This document shows positions 18,171 through 27,054 of a stretch of 64,000 nt of DNA, piece by piece. The stretch covers positions 62,001 to 126,000 of the forward strand of contig NZ_FOMK01000009.1 of assembly GCF_900112615.1 (NCBI RefSeq), read 5' to 3'. This stretch comes from Chitinophaga sp. CF118 (GTDB lineage Bacteria > Bacteroidota > Bacteroidia > Chitinophagales > Chitinophagaceae). The position numbers were made by a program, and so were the translations under genes. Each line of letters begins with the position of its first letter. The stretch's first letter is position 1. A model generated the notes under the pieces. The model was given only the letters and a program-made list of their open reading frames with translations. It had not been told where the DNA came from and made no database searches.

Positions 18171-19175
18171 ATGTACGGTGGCGGATATATTTTCGACGAA
18201 CCCAACAGGGTGCAACAGCGGGAAGAGCAGTTGCATGATGATCCTGAAAAGCTTGCCGCATTTGAGATGCGTATTGCAAACGGGGAAAAAATAGAGCCTG
18301 GCGACTGGATGCCGGCAGAATATCGCAGACAGCTGATCCGGCTGATAGAACAACATGCACATTCCGAAATTATTGGGGCATTACCCGAAGGTACCTGGAT
18401 TACCCGGGCTCCCGGCTTCAAGCGTAAACTGGCACTCATTGCCAAGGTACAGGATGAGATCGGTCACGGGCAATTGCTTTATAATGCCGCGGAAACGCTG
18501 GGTAAATCCCGGGAAGCAATGATCAATGATCTGCTGAGCGGGAAATCCAAATACTCCAATGTATTTAACTACCCGGCAGAAACCTGGGCAGATGTAACCG
18601 TAATTGGTTTCCTGATAGATGCTGCAGCCATTGTGAACCAGGTAGCTAATGCAAAAGGTTCCTACGGCCCATATTGCCGGGCTCTGGATCGCATTTGTTA
18701 TGAAGAAAGTTTCCACCTGAAACAGGGACATGATGCTTTTATCGAACTGGCCACAGGAACTCCGGACCAAAAAGCAATGTTACAGGATGCTCTCAATCGC
18801 TGGTGGCAGCCTATCATGCACTTCTTCGGTCCGCCAGATAAGGCTTCCAGTCATAGCGAAAAGCTGATGCAATGGAAGGTGAAAATGGCGAGTAATGATG
18901 ATATGCGTAACCAATTTCTGGACGCATATGTGCCTAAGATCCAGGAGTTGGGATTAACCCTGCCCGATCCATTATTGAAAAAGAATGAGGAAACCGGTAG
19001 ATGGGAATACTCAGATCCTGACTGGGATCTTTTTTTCGAAGTAATAAAAGGAAACGGCCCTTGTAATAAGGAAAGGCTGGATGTAAGGAAATGGGCGGAA
19101 GAACACGGACGTTGGATCAGGAAAGCCCTGATGAAACCGGGAACTTTTGAACGACAGGCATTACCGGTAGCTTAG
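18171..19175 (+). CDS. paaA: 1,2-phenylacetyl-CoA epoxidase, subunit A
   Basis: A 334-aa catalytic di-iron oxygenase subunit that epoxidises the ring of phenylacetyl-CoA in aerobic phenylacetate breakdown. Two ExxH iron-ligand motifs are visible: DEIGH (about E96/H99) and EESFH (about E179/H182). HAHSE (E66) supplies another acidic ligand. Length and start ([11 protein letters not shown]) match the family. First gene of paaABCD, with gaps of 13-35 bp; no paaE reductase is adjacent. Confidence 0.97.
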   Translation: MYGGGYIFDEPNRVQQREEQLHDDPEKLAAFEMRIANGEKIEPGDWMPAEYRRQLIRLIEQHAHSEIIGALPEGTWITRAPGFKRKLALIAKVQDEIGHGQLLYNAAETLGKSREAMINDLLSGKSKYSNVFNYPAETWADVTVIGFLIDAAAIVNQVANAKGSYGPYCRALDRICYEESFHLKQGHDAFIELATGTPDQKAMLQDALNRWWQPIMHFFGPPDKASSHSEKLMQWKVKMASNDDMRNQFLDAYVPKIQELGLTLPDPLLKKNEETGRWEYSDPDWDLFFEVIKGNGPCNKERLDVRKWAEEHGRWIRKALMKPGTFERQALPVA

Positions 19176-19210
19176 AGAACAGCACCCCGAAAGTATAAAT
19201 TCACACGAAT

Positions 19211-19579
19211 ATGAATGACTCATTAGATCCACGTGTAAACAGGCTTACGCTGAATAAAACAGACGATCCCTTTAAAGTAGAAGAAGGGGAAAACTGGAAC
19301 GTATTTGAAGTATTCCACCAGGAAAAAAGAGGCGCTCACCATGAACATGTTGGTTGTGTACATGCACCGGATGCCGGACTGGCACTCGTATTTGCCAAAG
19401 AACAATATGGCCGCCGTAAAAAATGTGTAAACCTGTGGGTAGTGCGCAGTGCAGATATACTGGCATTTAACCAGGAAGATGAAGATATGTTCGCCAATAA
19501 CCTTGAAAAAACGTACAGGGATGCCAGTGGGTTTAAGGTAATGGAGAAGATCAATAAATTTAAAGCAAAGGCTAAATAA
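19211..19579 (+). CDS. paaB: 1,2-phenylacetyl-CoA epoxidase, subunit B
   Basis: A 122-aa small subunit of the epoxidase. It contains WNVFEVFHQEKRG and HVGCVHAPDAGLAL, typical of PaaB, and a C-terminal lysine-rich tail. It is thought to bridge or stabilise the complex rather than catalyse. It sits between paaA and paaC in the same order as in other bacteria. Confidence 0.95.
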   Translation: MNDSLDPRVNRLTLNKTDDPFKVEEGENWNVFEVFHQEKRGAHHEHVGCVHAPDAGLALVFAKEQYGRRKKCVNLWVVRSADILAFNQEDEDMFANNLEKTYRDASGFKVMEKINKFKAKAK

Positions 19580-19601
19580 GCAAACGACAAATATCTCCCC
19601 A

Positions 19602-20357
19602 ATGTTAGTAGATCAATTACTCAAAGAGCTTATTACAAAAATGGGCGATGATGAACTGATTATAGGTCATCGTAATTCTGAATGGACAGGATTAGGCCCT
19701 GTAATGGAAGAGGATATTGCTTTTTCTTCTATGGCACAAGATAAAATCGGTCATGCCTGGGCTCTATACCGTATCCTGCATGAAGAGCTGGGAGGGGAGA
19801 ACCCCGACCAGTTTGCTTTTATGCGCAGTGAAAAGGATTTCAAATGTTGTCATCTCACAGAGATGCCCATAGGGTCTTATGACTTTAGCCTCATGCGTCA
19901 TTTTCTGTTTGACCATGCAGAAGCTGTGCGTTACAACAGCCTGCTTCAAAGTAGCTTTACTCCATTACAGCTGTTGGCAAGAAAGGTAAGGGGAGAGTTA
20001 AAATATCATACCCTGCATGCAGATGCATGGATAATACAACTCTGTAAGGCAGGAGAGGAAAGTTATCTGAAGATGCAAGAGGCATTGAACAATTGTTTTC
20101 AACTGGCATGTGGCATTTTTGAACCTGGACCTAATGATGCAATGCTGGCAGCCGAAAATATTTATCCGGGAGAAGAAGTATTGTATGAACAATGGATAGA
20201 ACATATTTCCCCGGTGCTCACAAAAGCAGCCCTTGACCTGCCCGAAAGAAAACAACCTGTGTTTGGAGGACGTTCCGGTAAACACACAAAACACCTGCAA
20301 CCCTTACTGAATGAGATGGGAGAAGTATTCAGGCTAAATCCTGAAGCAATCTGGTAG
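19602..20357 (+). CDS. paaC: 1,2-phenylacetyl-CoA epoxidase, subunit C
   Basis: A 251-aa structural ferritin-like subunit paired with PaaA. It carries the degenerate metal-site motif AQDKIGHAW, where DKIGH replaces the catalytic ExxH, and LKYHTLHADAWI. These agree with the known non-catalytic role of PaaC. It follows paaB by 22 bp. Confidence 0.95.
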   Translation: MLVDQLLKELITKMGDDELIIGHRNSEWTGLGPVMEEDIAFSSMAQDKIGHAWALYRILHEELGGENPDQFAFMRSEKDFKCCHLTEMPIGSYDFSLMRHFLFDHAEAVRYNSLLQSSFTPLQLLARKVRGELKYHTLHADAWIIQLCKAGEESYLKMQEALNNCFQLACGIFEPGPNDAMLAAENIYPGEEVLYEQWIEHISPVLTKAALDLPERKQPVFGGRSGKHTKHLQPLLNEMGEVFRLNPEAIW

Positions 20358-20370
20358 AAAGAAAACACAT

Positions 20371-20862
20371 ATGGACAGCACAATTACGATACAAGCCGTA
20401 TATACTTCCCTGGAACAGGTAATGGACCCGGAAATCCCGGTATTAAATGTATTGGAACTCGGAATGATCACGGAGGTTATTATGGAGGATGAATATCTTC
20501 TTATAAAAATGATTCCCACTTTCGCTGCCTGCCCGGCAGTAGAAATCATCAAAAAGAATATTAAAACAACATTGGAAAAAGATCTGCAGATACCCGTACA
20601 GGTATCTGTAGATAAAGAAGTGCAATGGAACAGCAACCGGTTGACCGAAACTGCAAAGGAAAAACTGCGCAATTTTAGAATAGCTCCGCCACAGCACCAC
20701 AATGGAGAAGTTGAAATGGATCTCTTAATCCATACAACCTGTCCGCATTGTGGAAGTGAGAACACTTATCTGCGATCACCCTTTGGCTCAACTCTTTGCC
20801 GGGCTATACACTTCTGCAAAAATTGCGGGATGATGTTCGAGCAATTTAAGCCCCTGTCATAA
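20371..20862 (+). CDS. paaD: Phenylacetate degradation protein PaaD (MIP18 family)
   Basis: A 163-aa protein with an N-terminal MIP18/DUF59 domain (DPEIPVLNVLELGMI, TFAACPA) and a C-terminal zinc ribbon (C124, C127, C149, C152). It is thought to help mature the iron centre of the PaaABC oxygenase or of the reductase. It is the last paa gene here. paaE, paaK and the ring-opening and beta-oxidation genes must lie elsewhere. Confidence 0.95.
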   Translation: MDSTITIQAVYTSLEQVMDPEIPVLNVLELGMITEVIMEDEYLLIKMIPTFAACPAVEIIKKNIKTTLEKDLQIPVQVSVDKEVQWNSNRLTETAKEKLRNFRIAPPQHHNGEVEMDLLIHTTCPHCGSENTYLRSPFGSTLCRAIHFCKNCGMMFEQFKPLS

Positions 20863-20922
20863 CCTTTCATTTATCACATCTGCACATTATTGTTTACTTT
20901 CACGCTCAAAAAAAACAGGGGC

Positions 20923-21492
20923 ATGAAGATAGGCTTGTACTTTGGGTCCTTTAATCCTATACATACCGGACATCTCATTATTGCCAACTATATGGCATAC
21001 AATACAGACCTGGATAAAGTATGGCTGGTGGTATCACCACATAACCCATTAAAGCCATCCGCATCATTATTAAATGAGCATAACCGTCTGCACCTGGTTG
21101 AACTCGGCGTAACGGGCGAATCTAAGTTAAGGGCAAGTAATATTGAATTCACATTACCCCGCCCTTCTTATACCATTGATACATTAACTTATCTGTCAGA
21201 AAAATTTCCTACACAGGAGTTCACGGTAATCATGGGAAGTGATAGTTTCCAGAATATTACCCGTTGGAAAAATTACCAGCAACTGATCAAACATTATCCC
21301 ATTTATGTCTATGAACGTCCCGGGCATCAGATTACAGAAACGTATGGCGCACAGGTGGAAATCCTGAAAGCTCCCTTGCTGGATATTTCTTCTACAAGTA
21401 TCCGGCAGTGGATCAAAGAAGGAAAGTCTATCCGCTACCTGGTACCGGAAAATGTAGCTGCCTATATCGCAGAGAACAATTATTATAAATAA
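20923..21492 (+). CDS. nadD: Nicotinate-nucleotide adenylyltransferase
   Basis: A 189-aa enzyme that adenylates nicotinate mononucleotide to deamido-NAD. The nucleotidyltransferase motif GSFNPIHTGHL (with HxGH) is near the N-terminus, and the ISSTSIR motif is near residue 160. The start was set at MKIGLYFGSF; an upstream GTG/ATG extension of 11 codons would be atypical. It follows paaD by about 60 bp but has no functional link to it. Confidence 0.95.
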   Translation: MKIGLYFGSFNPIHTGHLIIANYMAYNTDLDKVWLVVSPHNPLKPSASLLNEHNRLHLVELGVTGESKLRASNIEFTLPRPSYTIDTLTYLSEKFPTQEFTVIMGSDSFQNITRWKNYQQLIKHYPIYVYERPGHQITETYGAQVEILKAPLLDISSTSIRQWIKEGKSIRYLVPENVAAYIAENNYYK

Positions 21493-21562
21493 TTTAATGC
21501 TGTTTGGGAAAGCAAAATGTGCTGTAACACATAATCCTGTTCCGGTTTTGTGTTTGTAATAT

Positions 21563-22597
21563 CTATCTCTTTATCTGAACTTCTCTTTTCTTTGTAAGGA
21601 ATTCGTTTGAATATATTTGCAGAAGCAGAATGAACATGGAAATAAGCAGAGGCCCGAATATCAACCCGATAAATCCGAAAAGATTCACGCCTATCAGTAC
21701 GCCAAATACAGTAATAAGAGGATGTACATCTCCAATTTTTTTAGCCAGCATAAACCGCGAGATATTATCCGAAGTACCTACTATGGCAAAGCCGTAAACG
21801 AGTACACCTACTCCCTGCCAGGTGTTACCGGCAGCTATCAGGTAAATACCCAGGGGTACATATACCGCTGCCGCGCCTACTACCGGCAACATGGCAGTGA
21901 AGCAGGTAACCGTAAACCAGAAAAAAGGTTGAGGTACACCGAAAATAAAATAACCTATCAGGGATATAATGCCCTGTATAATAGCAATAAGGGGAATTCC
22001 TACGGCATTGGCAATCACCAGTTTGCGAAATTCATTACCCAACCGGTGTACATTTTCATCTTTCAGGGGAATATATTCGTACAGTCGTGCTTCCAGTATC
22101 CGGCCATTGACCAACATAAAATACAGGATAAAATATAGGATGGCGATAGCCGTTAATGTGTTGAAAGTAGCACCCAGCAACATTGGTAGCGCCCCTGTCA
22201 TATACTCCTGCAGTTTTTGCAGCCGTACCTGCGACAGGATATCTATGCGGGTGGAAGAGTAAATGCGATAGTTGACAGTGCGGATGCTATTCATCATTTC
22301 CGATGTGTGTGAAACAGCATACGCGATTTTATCTGTCAGCATATTGATCATCAGGCCAAAGGGCAGGAGTACTATGATAAACGATAGTAACATAAGTGTA
22401 GCAGCGGCCAGATTGTTATTCCACTTTCGCTCTTCTACCAGGCGGAACATATATTTCCGGGCAATGATGTAAAGGGTAACGGCCCCCAGAAAGCCGGGGA
22501 AAAAGATATACAATTCAGAAAAAAGAAGAGCTGCTAATAGAACAATGAGTAACAAAAAACTGATCTGTTTAAGGCGCTGGTTGTCGATTACACTCAT
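21563..22597 (-). CDS. AI-2E family transporter (permease)
   Basis: A 344-aa polytopic inner-membrane protein with about 7-8 hydrophobic segments and the PF01594 layout: an N-terminal helix pair, a soluble middle (about 85-140), and C-terminal helices with GVPQPFFWFTVTCFTAMLPVVGA. Family members export varied small molecules, and some act as Na+/H+ antiporters. The AI-2 name should not be taken as proof of substrate. It is monocistronic in this window. Confidence 0.88.
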   Translation of the reverse strand: MSVIDNQRLKQISFLLLIVLLAALLFSELYIFFPGFLGAVTLYIIARKYMFRLVEERKWNNNLAAATLMLLSFIIVLLPFGLMINMLTDKIAYAVSHTSEMMNSIRTVNYRIYSSTRIDILSQVRLQKLQEYMTGALPMLLGATFNTLTAIAILYFILYFMLVNGRILEARLYEYIPLKDENVHRLGNEFRKLVIANAVGIPLIAIIQGIISLIGYFIFGVPQPFFWFTVTCFTAMLPVVGAAAVYVPLGIYLIAAGNTWQGVGVLVYGFAIVGTSDNISRFMLAKKIGDVHPLITVFGVLIGVNLFGFIGLIFGPLLISMFILLLQIYSNEFLTKKREVQIKR

Positions 22598-22766
22598 GAG
22601 GTTAATGTTAATATGTCAGGTGATATTAGTAATGTTACAAAAAAGATACCGTTCACTACAATTTAACACATAGATTTACTTAATTGGTAATTATTGGAAT
22701 AGTGTTTGTAACTACTAGGAGACCGAATCATGGTATTATAAATGTTAATATTTTAAAACTTATTTT

Positions 22767-22964
22767 ATGGCAAGCAACAGTTCAAAAGCAGTTGTATCAT
22801 TCATTGTAGGTGCTGCAGTAGGTGTAGCAGTAGGATATTTCCTGAATTCAGACAAAAAGGATGAGTGGGTTGATAAACTGAAATATCAGGCAGACAAATT
22901 AAAAGACAAGTTTAACAAGAAGAAAGGGCAATATGAGGACGCTCTTGAAAATGAGCTGGCTTAA
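22767..22964 (+). CDS. YtxH domain-containing small protein
   Basis: A 65-aa protein with one N-terminal glycine/alanine-rich membrane segment (VVSFIVGAAVGVAVGYFL) followed by a highly charged helical tail, as in YtxH-family general-stress proteins. It is the first of a three-gene set with a phage-holin-like membrane protein and a basic protein. This arrangement is frequent in Bacteroidota. The exact role is unknown; envelope stress is assumed. Confidence 0.85.
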   Translation: MASNSSKAVVSFIVGAAVGVAVGYFLNSDKKDEWVDKLKYQADKLKDKFNKKKGQYEDALENELA

Positions 22965-22990
22965 TCTTTTATTGCACTAAAAACATTTGC

Positions 22991-23416
22991 ATGGAAGATA
23001 ATTTCAGCAATTATTTCAATCAGACAGGTAAGGTTGCCAAAGAATATTTGGAGACCCGTCTGGACCTGATTAAGCTTCAGGCAGCAGGAAAGTTATCCAA
23101 AGCGTTATCTCTTTTTTTCTCTTTGCTCTTAGCTTTCCTGTTGTTCTTCTTTGTCATTGTTTTCCTTGGCATGGTGGTAGGATTCTGGATTGGCGAAATG
23201 ACACATAGTTATACCATTGGGTTTTCCTGCTCTGCAGGATTGTTTGTGTTTTTACTGGTCATTATTCTATTGTTCAAAAAACCTCTTATACAAAGGCCTC
23301 TTTCTAATATGCTTATTGTAGAATTGATGAGTGAGATAAATCCAGATGATAATGATGACGATGAAGTAATCAGTAAGAAGGAAGAGGAAGAAGAAGAGGC
23401 ATATGAACAACTCTGA
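22991..23416 (+). CDS. Phage holin-like (YqjE/holin-X type) membrane protein
   Basis: A 141-aa protein. An amphipathic N-terminal helix (about 1-35) precedes two transmembrane segments (about 37-65 and 72-100). The C-terminus is strongly acidic (EEEEEE). This fits the putative actinobacterial holin-X/YqjE superfamily found in chromosomal operons. It lies 26 bp after ytxH. The family name does not imply a prophage here. Confidence 0.85.
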   Translation: MEDNFSNYFNQTGKVAKEYLETRLDLIKLQAAGKLSKALSLFFSLLLAFLLFFFVIVFLGMVVGFWIGEMTHSYTIGFSCSAGLFVFLLVIILLFKKPLIQRPLSNMLIVELMSEINPDDNDDDEVISKKEEEEEEAYEQL

Positions 23417-23448
23417 TATAGTACACAAAAAATGATAAACTTCTACAC

Positions 23449-23814
23449 ATGCCTAAGGTGAAAGTCACCACTACAGAAAAACTGGAACAGGAAATAGCCC
23501 GCCTTAAAAAACGCTCCCGCAGACTTGAAGGCGAATTGGGAGACCGTATAGACTTTTTTAAGGGGAATTATAAAAAGATGGCTTTGAATTCTGTTATACC
23601 AGGTAGCGCCAAACATTCCGGCATCTTTAGTATTGCCGGGCGTGTGGCCAAAGTTGCATGGGAAAGCGGGACGTTCAAATCGTTTGCTACCAGTGCTATC
23701 ATGACCGCATTGGAATTTGCGGGTGTGAGGTTGGGCATCAACCTGTTTGACAAATTCCGGAAAACCCGTAGTAAGAAGAAAAAGGCAAAAGCAGCTGAGT
23801 CAGAAGAGGATTAA
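23449..23814 (+). CDS. Hypothetical basic protein of the ytxH-holin operon
   Basis: A 121-aa protein with a charged coiled-coil-like N-terminus (about 8-35), a moderately hydrophobic middle (about 70-100) and a C-terminal tail of alternating K and E. No named domain is recognised. It is 32 bp downstream of the holin-like gene and presumably co-expressed. A membrane-associated partner protein is a guess. Confidence 0.75.
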   Translation: MPKVKVTTTEKLEQEIARLKKRSRRLEGELGDRIDFFKGNYKKMALNSVIPGSAKHSGIFSIAGRVAKVAWESGTFKSFATSAIMTALEFAGVRLGINLFDKFRKTRSKKKKAKAAESEED

Positions 23815-23817
23815 TAC

Positions 23818-24843
23818 TTATCCCCAGACTTTTGTTCCTTCACTGCAGTTAGCACAAATATCTATATTCTTACGTCCTTCTTTCAATTGAGTGCGGAACT
23901 TTACGTATTGGTCATTGTGCCAGAGTTCCTTAAAGGATTGTTTCTTCAGATCACCCAGTTTGTGTTGTGCATCTTTATCAAAGCAGCAGGGTACTACCAG
24001 TCCGTCAAAAGTAATTACCGGCGCATGTGACAGTCGCCAGCAATGGTTCCCCATTTTATTTTTGATCTTATAGGTACCATCTTCTTTACGTTGGTAGCGG
24101 CTGTATTTATCAATGGTAGGAATAAGGCGGTTACCTTCTTCATAATCATATACCTGTGCTGTTTTAAAACGTACCTGGTCCACACCTATTTCTTTCGCCA
24201 GCAGTTTAATATCTTCAATTTGGTGTTCGTTCGGTTTTACTACCAGGAACTGAAAGAAAACAAAGGGCGTCTTTGATTTTAATTCCTTTTTCCACTTCAC
24301 AATGTTCTTTGCTCCCTGAATTACTTTTTCCAGGTTGCCGCCTATACGATATTGAGTATATACATCCTGAGTAGTACCATCAATAGAAATGATCAGCCGG
24401 TCTAACCCGCTTTCTACTGTTTTGCGTGCATTATCATCTGTAAGATAATGTGCGTTAGTGGAAGTGGCAGTATAAATTCCCTTGCCATGAGCATATTTCA
24501 CCATATCCAGGAAACTGGGATTCAGGTATGGCTCACCCTGGAAGTAAAAAATAAGATATAAAAGCTCTTTGGAGATTTCGTCGATTGTTTTCTTGAAAAG
24601 GTCCTGCTGAAGCATACCTGTAGGCCGCGTAAAGGCACGCAATCCACTGGGGCATTCCGGACAACGCAGGTTGCAGGATGTGGTTGGTTCAAATGATACC
24701 GAAATAGGGTATCCCCATTGGGTAGGTTTGTTCATCCATTTACTTACAAAGTAACCACTGAGCACTTTGCCGGCATTCCAGGCACGGCGCAGGGTAAACT
24801 TGGAGAAAAGGTTGAGTGTATCATTCAAATTGAAATCCGGCAT
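23818..24843 (-). CDS. Radical SAM/SPASM domain protein
   Basis: A 341-aa radical SAM protein. CNLRCPEC (C57, C61, C64, CxxxCxxC) binds the SAM [4Fe-4S] cluster. The C-terminus has SPASM-type cysteines (HCW, CCF, CANC) for auxiliary clusters. The ATG start was chosen over a TTG three codons upstream. Family members modify peptides, proteins or small molecules. No obvious precursor peptide is adjacent, so the substrate is unknown. Confidence 0.92.
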   Translation of the reverse strand: MPDFNLNDTLNLFSKFTLRRAWNAGKVLSGYFVSKWMNKPTQWGYPISVSFEPTTSCNLRCPECPSGLRAFTRPTGMLQQDLFKKTIDEISKELLYLIFYFQGEPYLNPSFLDMVKYAHGKGIYTATSTNAHYLTDDNARKTVESGLDRLIISIDGTTQDVYTQYRIGGNLEKVIQGAKNIVKWKKELKSKTPFVFFQFLVVKPNEHQIEDIKLLAKEIGVDQVRFKTAQVYDYEEGNRLIPTIDKYSRYQRKEDGTYKIKNKMGNHCWRLSHAPVITFDGLVVPCCFDKDAQHKLGDLKKQSFKELWHNDQYVKFRTQLKEGRKNIDICANCSEGTKVWG

Positions 24844-24964
24844 ATTTCTCAATACTTGTTGTTGTAAAAATAAGATAACTATACCGGTTATGTATAAATA
24901 ATATTATACTTGCTGTAAAATTGAGGGGACAAGGGTAGTGTTCGGGCCTATACAGAAAAGCGAA

Positions 24965-25750
24965 ATGCGGAATAACAAAAAGGTAGCTAAAGTAAGAATC
25001 AGAAAAGCATCCCGTTTGCCATTTATCCTGGTGTTACTGATGTGTGTAGCAGTGGGAGCGTGGTATTGGTGGCAACAAAGAGAAGATGCACTTAACTTTG
25101 TGCGGTATGAGGAGTTTGGAATAGATATGCCAGTGAACTACTCAATCCACGGGATAGATGTATCCAAGTTTCAGAAAAATATTAACTGGTCTGCTGTAGA
25201 GCAGATGCAGGTGGATAATATCCATGTATCCTTTGCGTTTATAAAAGCAACAGAAGGGATTACGCGACAGGATGCAGCTTTCCGTCAAAATTGGCAGAAG
25301 GCAAAAAAGGCCGGTATTATTAGAGGAGCCTATCATTTTTTTTACTCCACCCGCGACCCTTTAAAGCAGGTCATCAATTTCCAGAATGTGGTACAGCTTG
25401 AACCTGGCGATCTTCCTCCCGTATTGGATATAGAAGTACATAATAATCAACCTGCTGCAGTAATAAGAAGTACAGCCAGGATATGGCTGGAAGAAATGGA
25501 AAAGGCTTATGGTGTAAAACCGATTATTTATACCAATATGCACTTTTACGATACTTATCTTGGTGATGAGTTTGATAGTTATCCGCTTTGGGTTGCCCAT
25601 TATTATCAGCAGGAGAGACCCTCCACCAACCGAAAGTGGATCTTCTGGCAGCATAATGATATGGGACGTGTAAATGGGATTAGTACTACAGTGGATTTTA
25701 ATGTTTTTAGCGGAGATAGCCTTGCCCTGAGAAAGTTATGCATACCTTAA
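24965..25750 (+). CDS. Membrane-anchored GH25 lysozyme-type muramidase
   Basis: A 261-aa protein. A basic N-terminus and one transmembrane segment (about 17-37) precede a GH25 domain (about 60-261). Family motifs are HGIDVSKFQ, AFIKATEG, GAYHFF and LDIE, where the Asp/Glu pair is catalytic, plus a C-terminal VDFNVF. It probably cleaves the glycan strand of peptidoglycan on the periplasmic side. Followed 21 bp later by a small membrane protein gene. Confidence 0.92.
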   Translation: MRNNKKVAKVRIRKASRLPFILVLLMCVAVGAWYWWQQREDALNFVRYEEFGIDMPVNYSIHGIDVSKFQKNINWSAVEQMQVDNIHVSFAFIKATEGITRQDAAFRQNWQKAKKAGIIRGAYHFFYSTRDPLKQVINFQNVVQLEPGDLPPVLDIEVHNNQPAAVIRSTARIWLEEMEKAYGVKPIIYTNMHFYDTYLGDEFDSYPLWVAHYYQQERPSTNRKWIFWQHNDMGRVNGISTTVDFNVFSGDSLALRKLCIP

Positions 25751-25771
25751 CATCGGAATAATACCTGGAAA

Positions 25772-26047
25772 ATGGAATCACAGGAACAGCATGATCAAAA
25801 GGAACCATTTGATATGGGAATCGTGGCATATTTTGTCAGGATTATGCGTACCCTGTTCATTGGATTTTTCTGGGGAATTATAAATGTGTTCCTGGGATTG
25901 TACCTGGGGTTTGGCATTCCGGAAGAATCAACCCAGGGTAGAATGATCTTTTTTTACAGCTGGTTTGTAATAAGCCTTGGAGGCTATCTGTACCTGGTGT
26001 TCAGGATGTGGAGGAAAAAGAAACCAGTACAGGACAACTACAAATAA
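25772..26047 (+). CDS. Small two-helix membrane protein
   Basis: A 91-aa protein with a charged N-terminus, two predicted transmembrane helices (about 22-50 and 60-80) and a basic C-terminus (RMWRKKK). No family is recognised. It is 21 bp after the GH25 gene and before a bidirectional terminator, so the two likely form an operon. It may be a partner or anchor of the muramidase. Confidence 0.75.
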   Translation: MESQEQHDQKEPFDMGIVAYFVRIMRTLFIGFFWGIINVFLGLYLGFGIPEESTQGRMIFFYSWFVISLGGYLYLVFRMWRKKKPVQDNYK

Positions 26048-26083
26048 AAAAGCCAATTACAACGTTACCTATTGTAACTGGCT
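26044..26083. terminator. Bidirectional terminator between GH25 operon and CsbD-like gene
   Basis: A 12-bp stem with one mismatch (26051-26062 with 26072-26083). The A-run at 26046-26050 gives a T-run on the minus strand, so it best serves the leftward CsbD-like gene. It can also act for the rightward small membrane protein gene. Confidence 0.75.
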
Positions 26084-26103
26084 TAAACGTAACAGGATTT
26101 TTA

Positions 26104-26313
26104 TTACAGCAGTGATCGCTGTAGATAACATTGTTGCATACCTTTGATAATACGGGCTACGTCTTCCTTTGGCTTGCCAATTTTTCTTTCCAGACGCACA
26201 AACAGTTCTAGTTCCTTACCACTTTCGAAAATCAGATCTTCATCTGAAAGTTGTGTGAAGCGTTGCTTCAGCAGGTTTTTTAGTACTGACCACTGATACC
26301 CTCGGATGTTCAT
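26104..26313 (-). CDS. CsbD-like general stress protein
   Basis: A 69-aa protein. The pattern W-x2-LKxxLKQRF, LSDEDLIF, GKExELxxRLxRKIGK and a C-terminal acidic/basic helix matches Bacteroidota CsbD-family stress proteins. These small hydrophilic proteins are often induced in stationary phase or under osmotic stress. No biochemical activity is established. Terminated by the hairpin just downstream. Confidence 0.75.
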   Translation of the reverse strand: MNIRGYQWSVLKNLLKQRFTQLSDEDLIFESGKELELFVRLERKIGKPKEDVARIIKGMQQCYLQRSLL

Positions 26314-26526
26314 AGACTGATTATTTAGTTGTTATTCAATTGTTTATCCCGAATTAATTGCAGCGGTTAAACATCACGGCTGGATTAGATATTACTCAAC
26401 ATCTATGCCATCAGACAGCCGACGATAGTATGCTAACGGCTGTGATTCATCGTCTGTAATTCTTTGCAGTAAAGGATCTTGGAGTAAAATGTTTAGCAAG
26501 GCTATGTAAAATAGACATGAAAAACG

Positions 26527-26697
26527 ATGAAGTTTAAGAGAAACTCAAAAATGCAATCTATTGCACCTGACTCTTCTGCTTCTGCTTGTGGAGCATGCGG
26601 GACATCAATTAGAATGTTTTGTTGCGCAATCTGTGGAGGCTATTACTCAGTAATTCTATGTAATGTACTATTGGCTGGCATTTCCAGCATGGAATAA
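26527..26697 (+). CDS. Possible small cysteine-rich protein (56 aa)
   Basis: An ATG-to-TAA frame of 56 codons (MKFKRNSKMQ...) contains CGACG near residue 21 and CCAICGG near residue 32, then a C and a hydrophobic tail. Two CxxC pairs could form a tiny zinc knuckle. There is no ribosome-binding site or promoter I can support. It lies in a 444-bp gap (26314-26757) with nothing else recognisable. This may be a chance ORF. Confidence 0.25.
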   Translation: MKFKRNSKMQSIAPDSSASACGACGTSIRMFCCAICGGYYSVILCNVLLAGISSME

Positions 26698-26757
26698 ACT
26701 TTGCAAAGTATATTCTGACTATTAACCGAAGCATTTTACTAATTAAAACGGAAACAT

Positions 26758-26949
26758 ATGCTACATGATAAATCATCTGGTAAGCACAAAGAATCCGAAG
26801 AGTATAATCAGAAACTGCAGAAACAGGTTAAGATCTTAAAAACAGATCAAGCAGGTAATGGTCGTAATCCTCTTCATGGAAATCTTTCGGGAAAACCGGA
26901 AGATGAGAATAAAGCAGTGCGAAATCAGATCTCAAAAAGAAAAGACTAA
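26758..26949 (+). CDS. Small hydrophilic hypothetical protein
   Basis: A 63-aa, very charged protein rich in K, E, N and Q, without hydrophobic segments, and probably disordered. The ATG follows an A-rich stretch typical of Bacteroidota starts. A 12-bp palindrome ACTTTGCAAAGT (26698-26709) lies about 50 bp upstream and may be regulatory. No family is recognised; a stress-related small protein is possible. Confidence 0.5.
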   Translation: MLHDKSSGKHKESEEYNQKLQKQVKILKTDQAGNGRNPLHGNLSGKPEDENKAVRNQISKRKD

Positions 26950-27054
26950 AATATTACCATTTATATATTGAATAACGCTCAATATTATTTGGAATGTTCT
27001 TCTTTAATGTTGTGGTGTATAGCAGGCCGTCCCATTCATGGGATGGTTTTCTTT

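Noticed and set aside
22991-23416. Prophage, suggested by holin-like genes here and at 34409-34753
   Set aside because: Both belong to chromosomal holin-named membrane families and no phage structural or lysis genes are nearby.
23818-24843. Radical SAM gene as maturase of a modified peptide
   Set aside because: No precursor peptide, transporter or leader peptidase lies next to it; the nearest short Cys-rich ORF is 1.7 kb away and unsupported.
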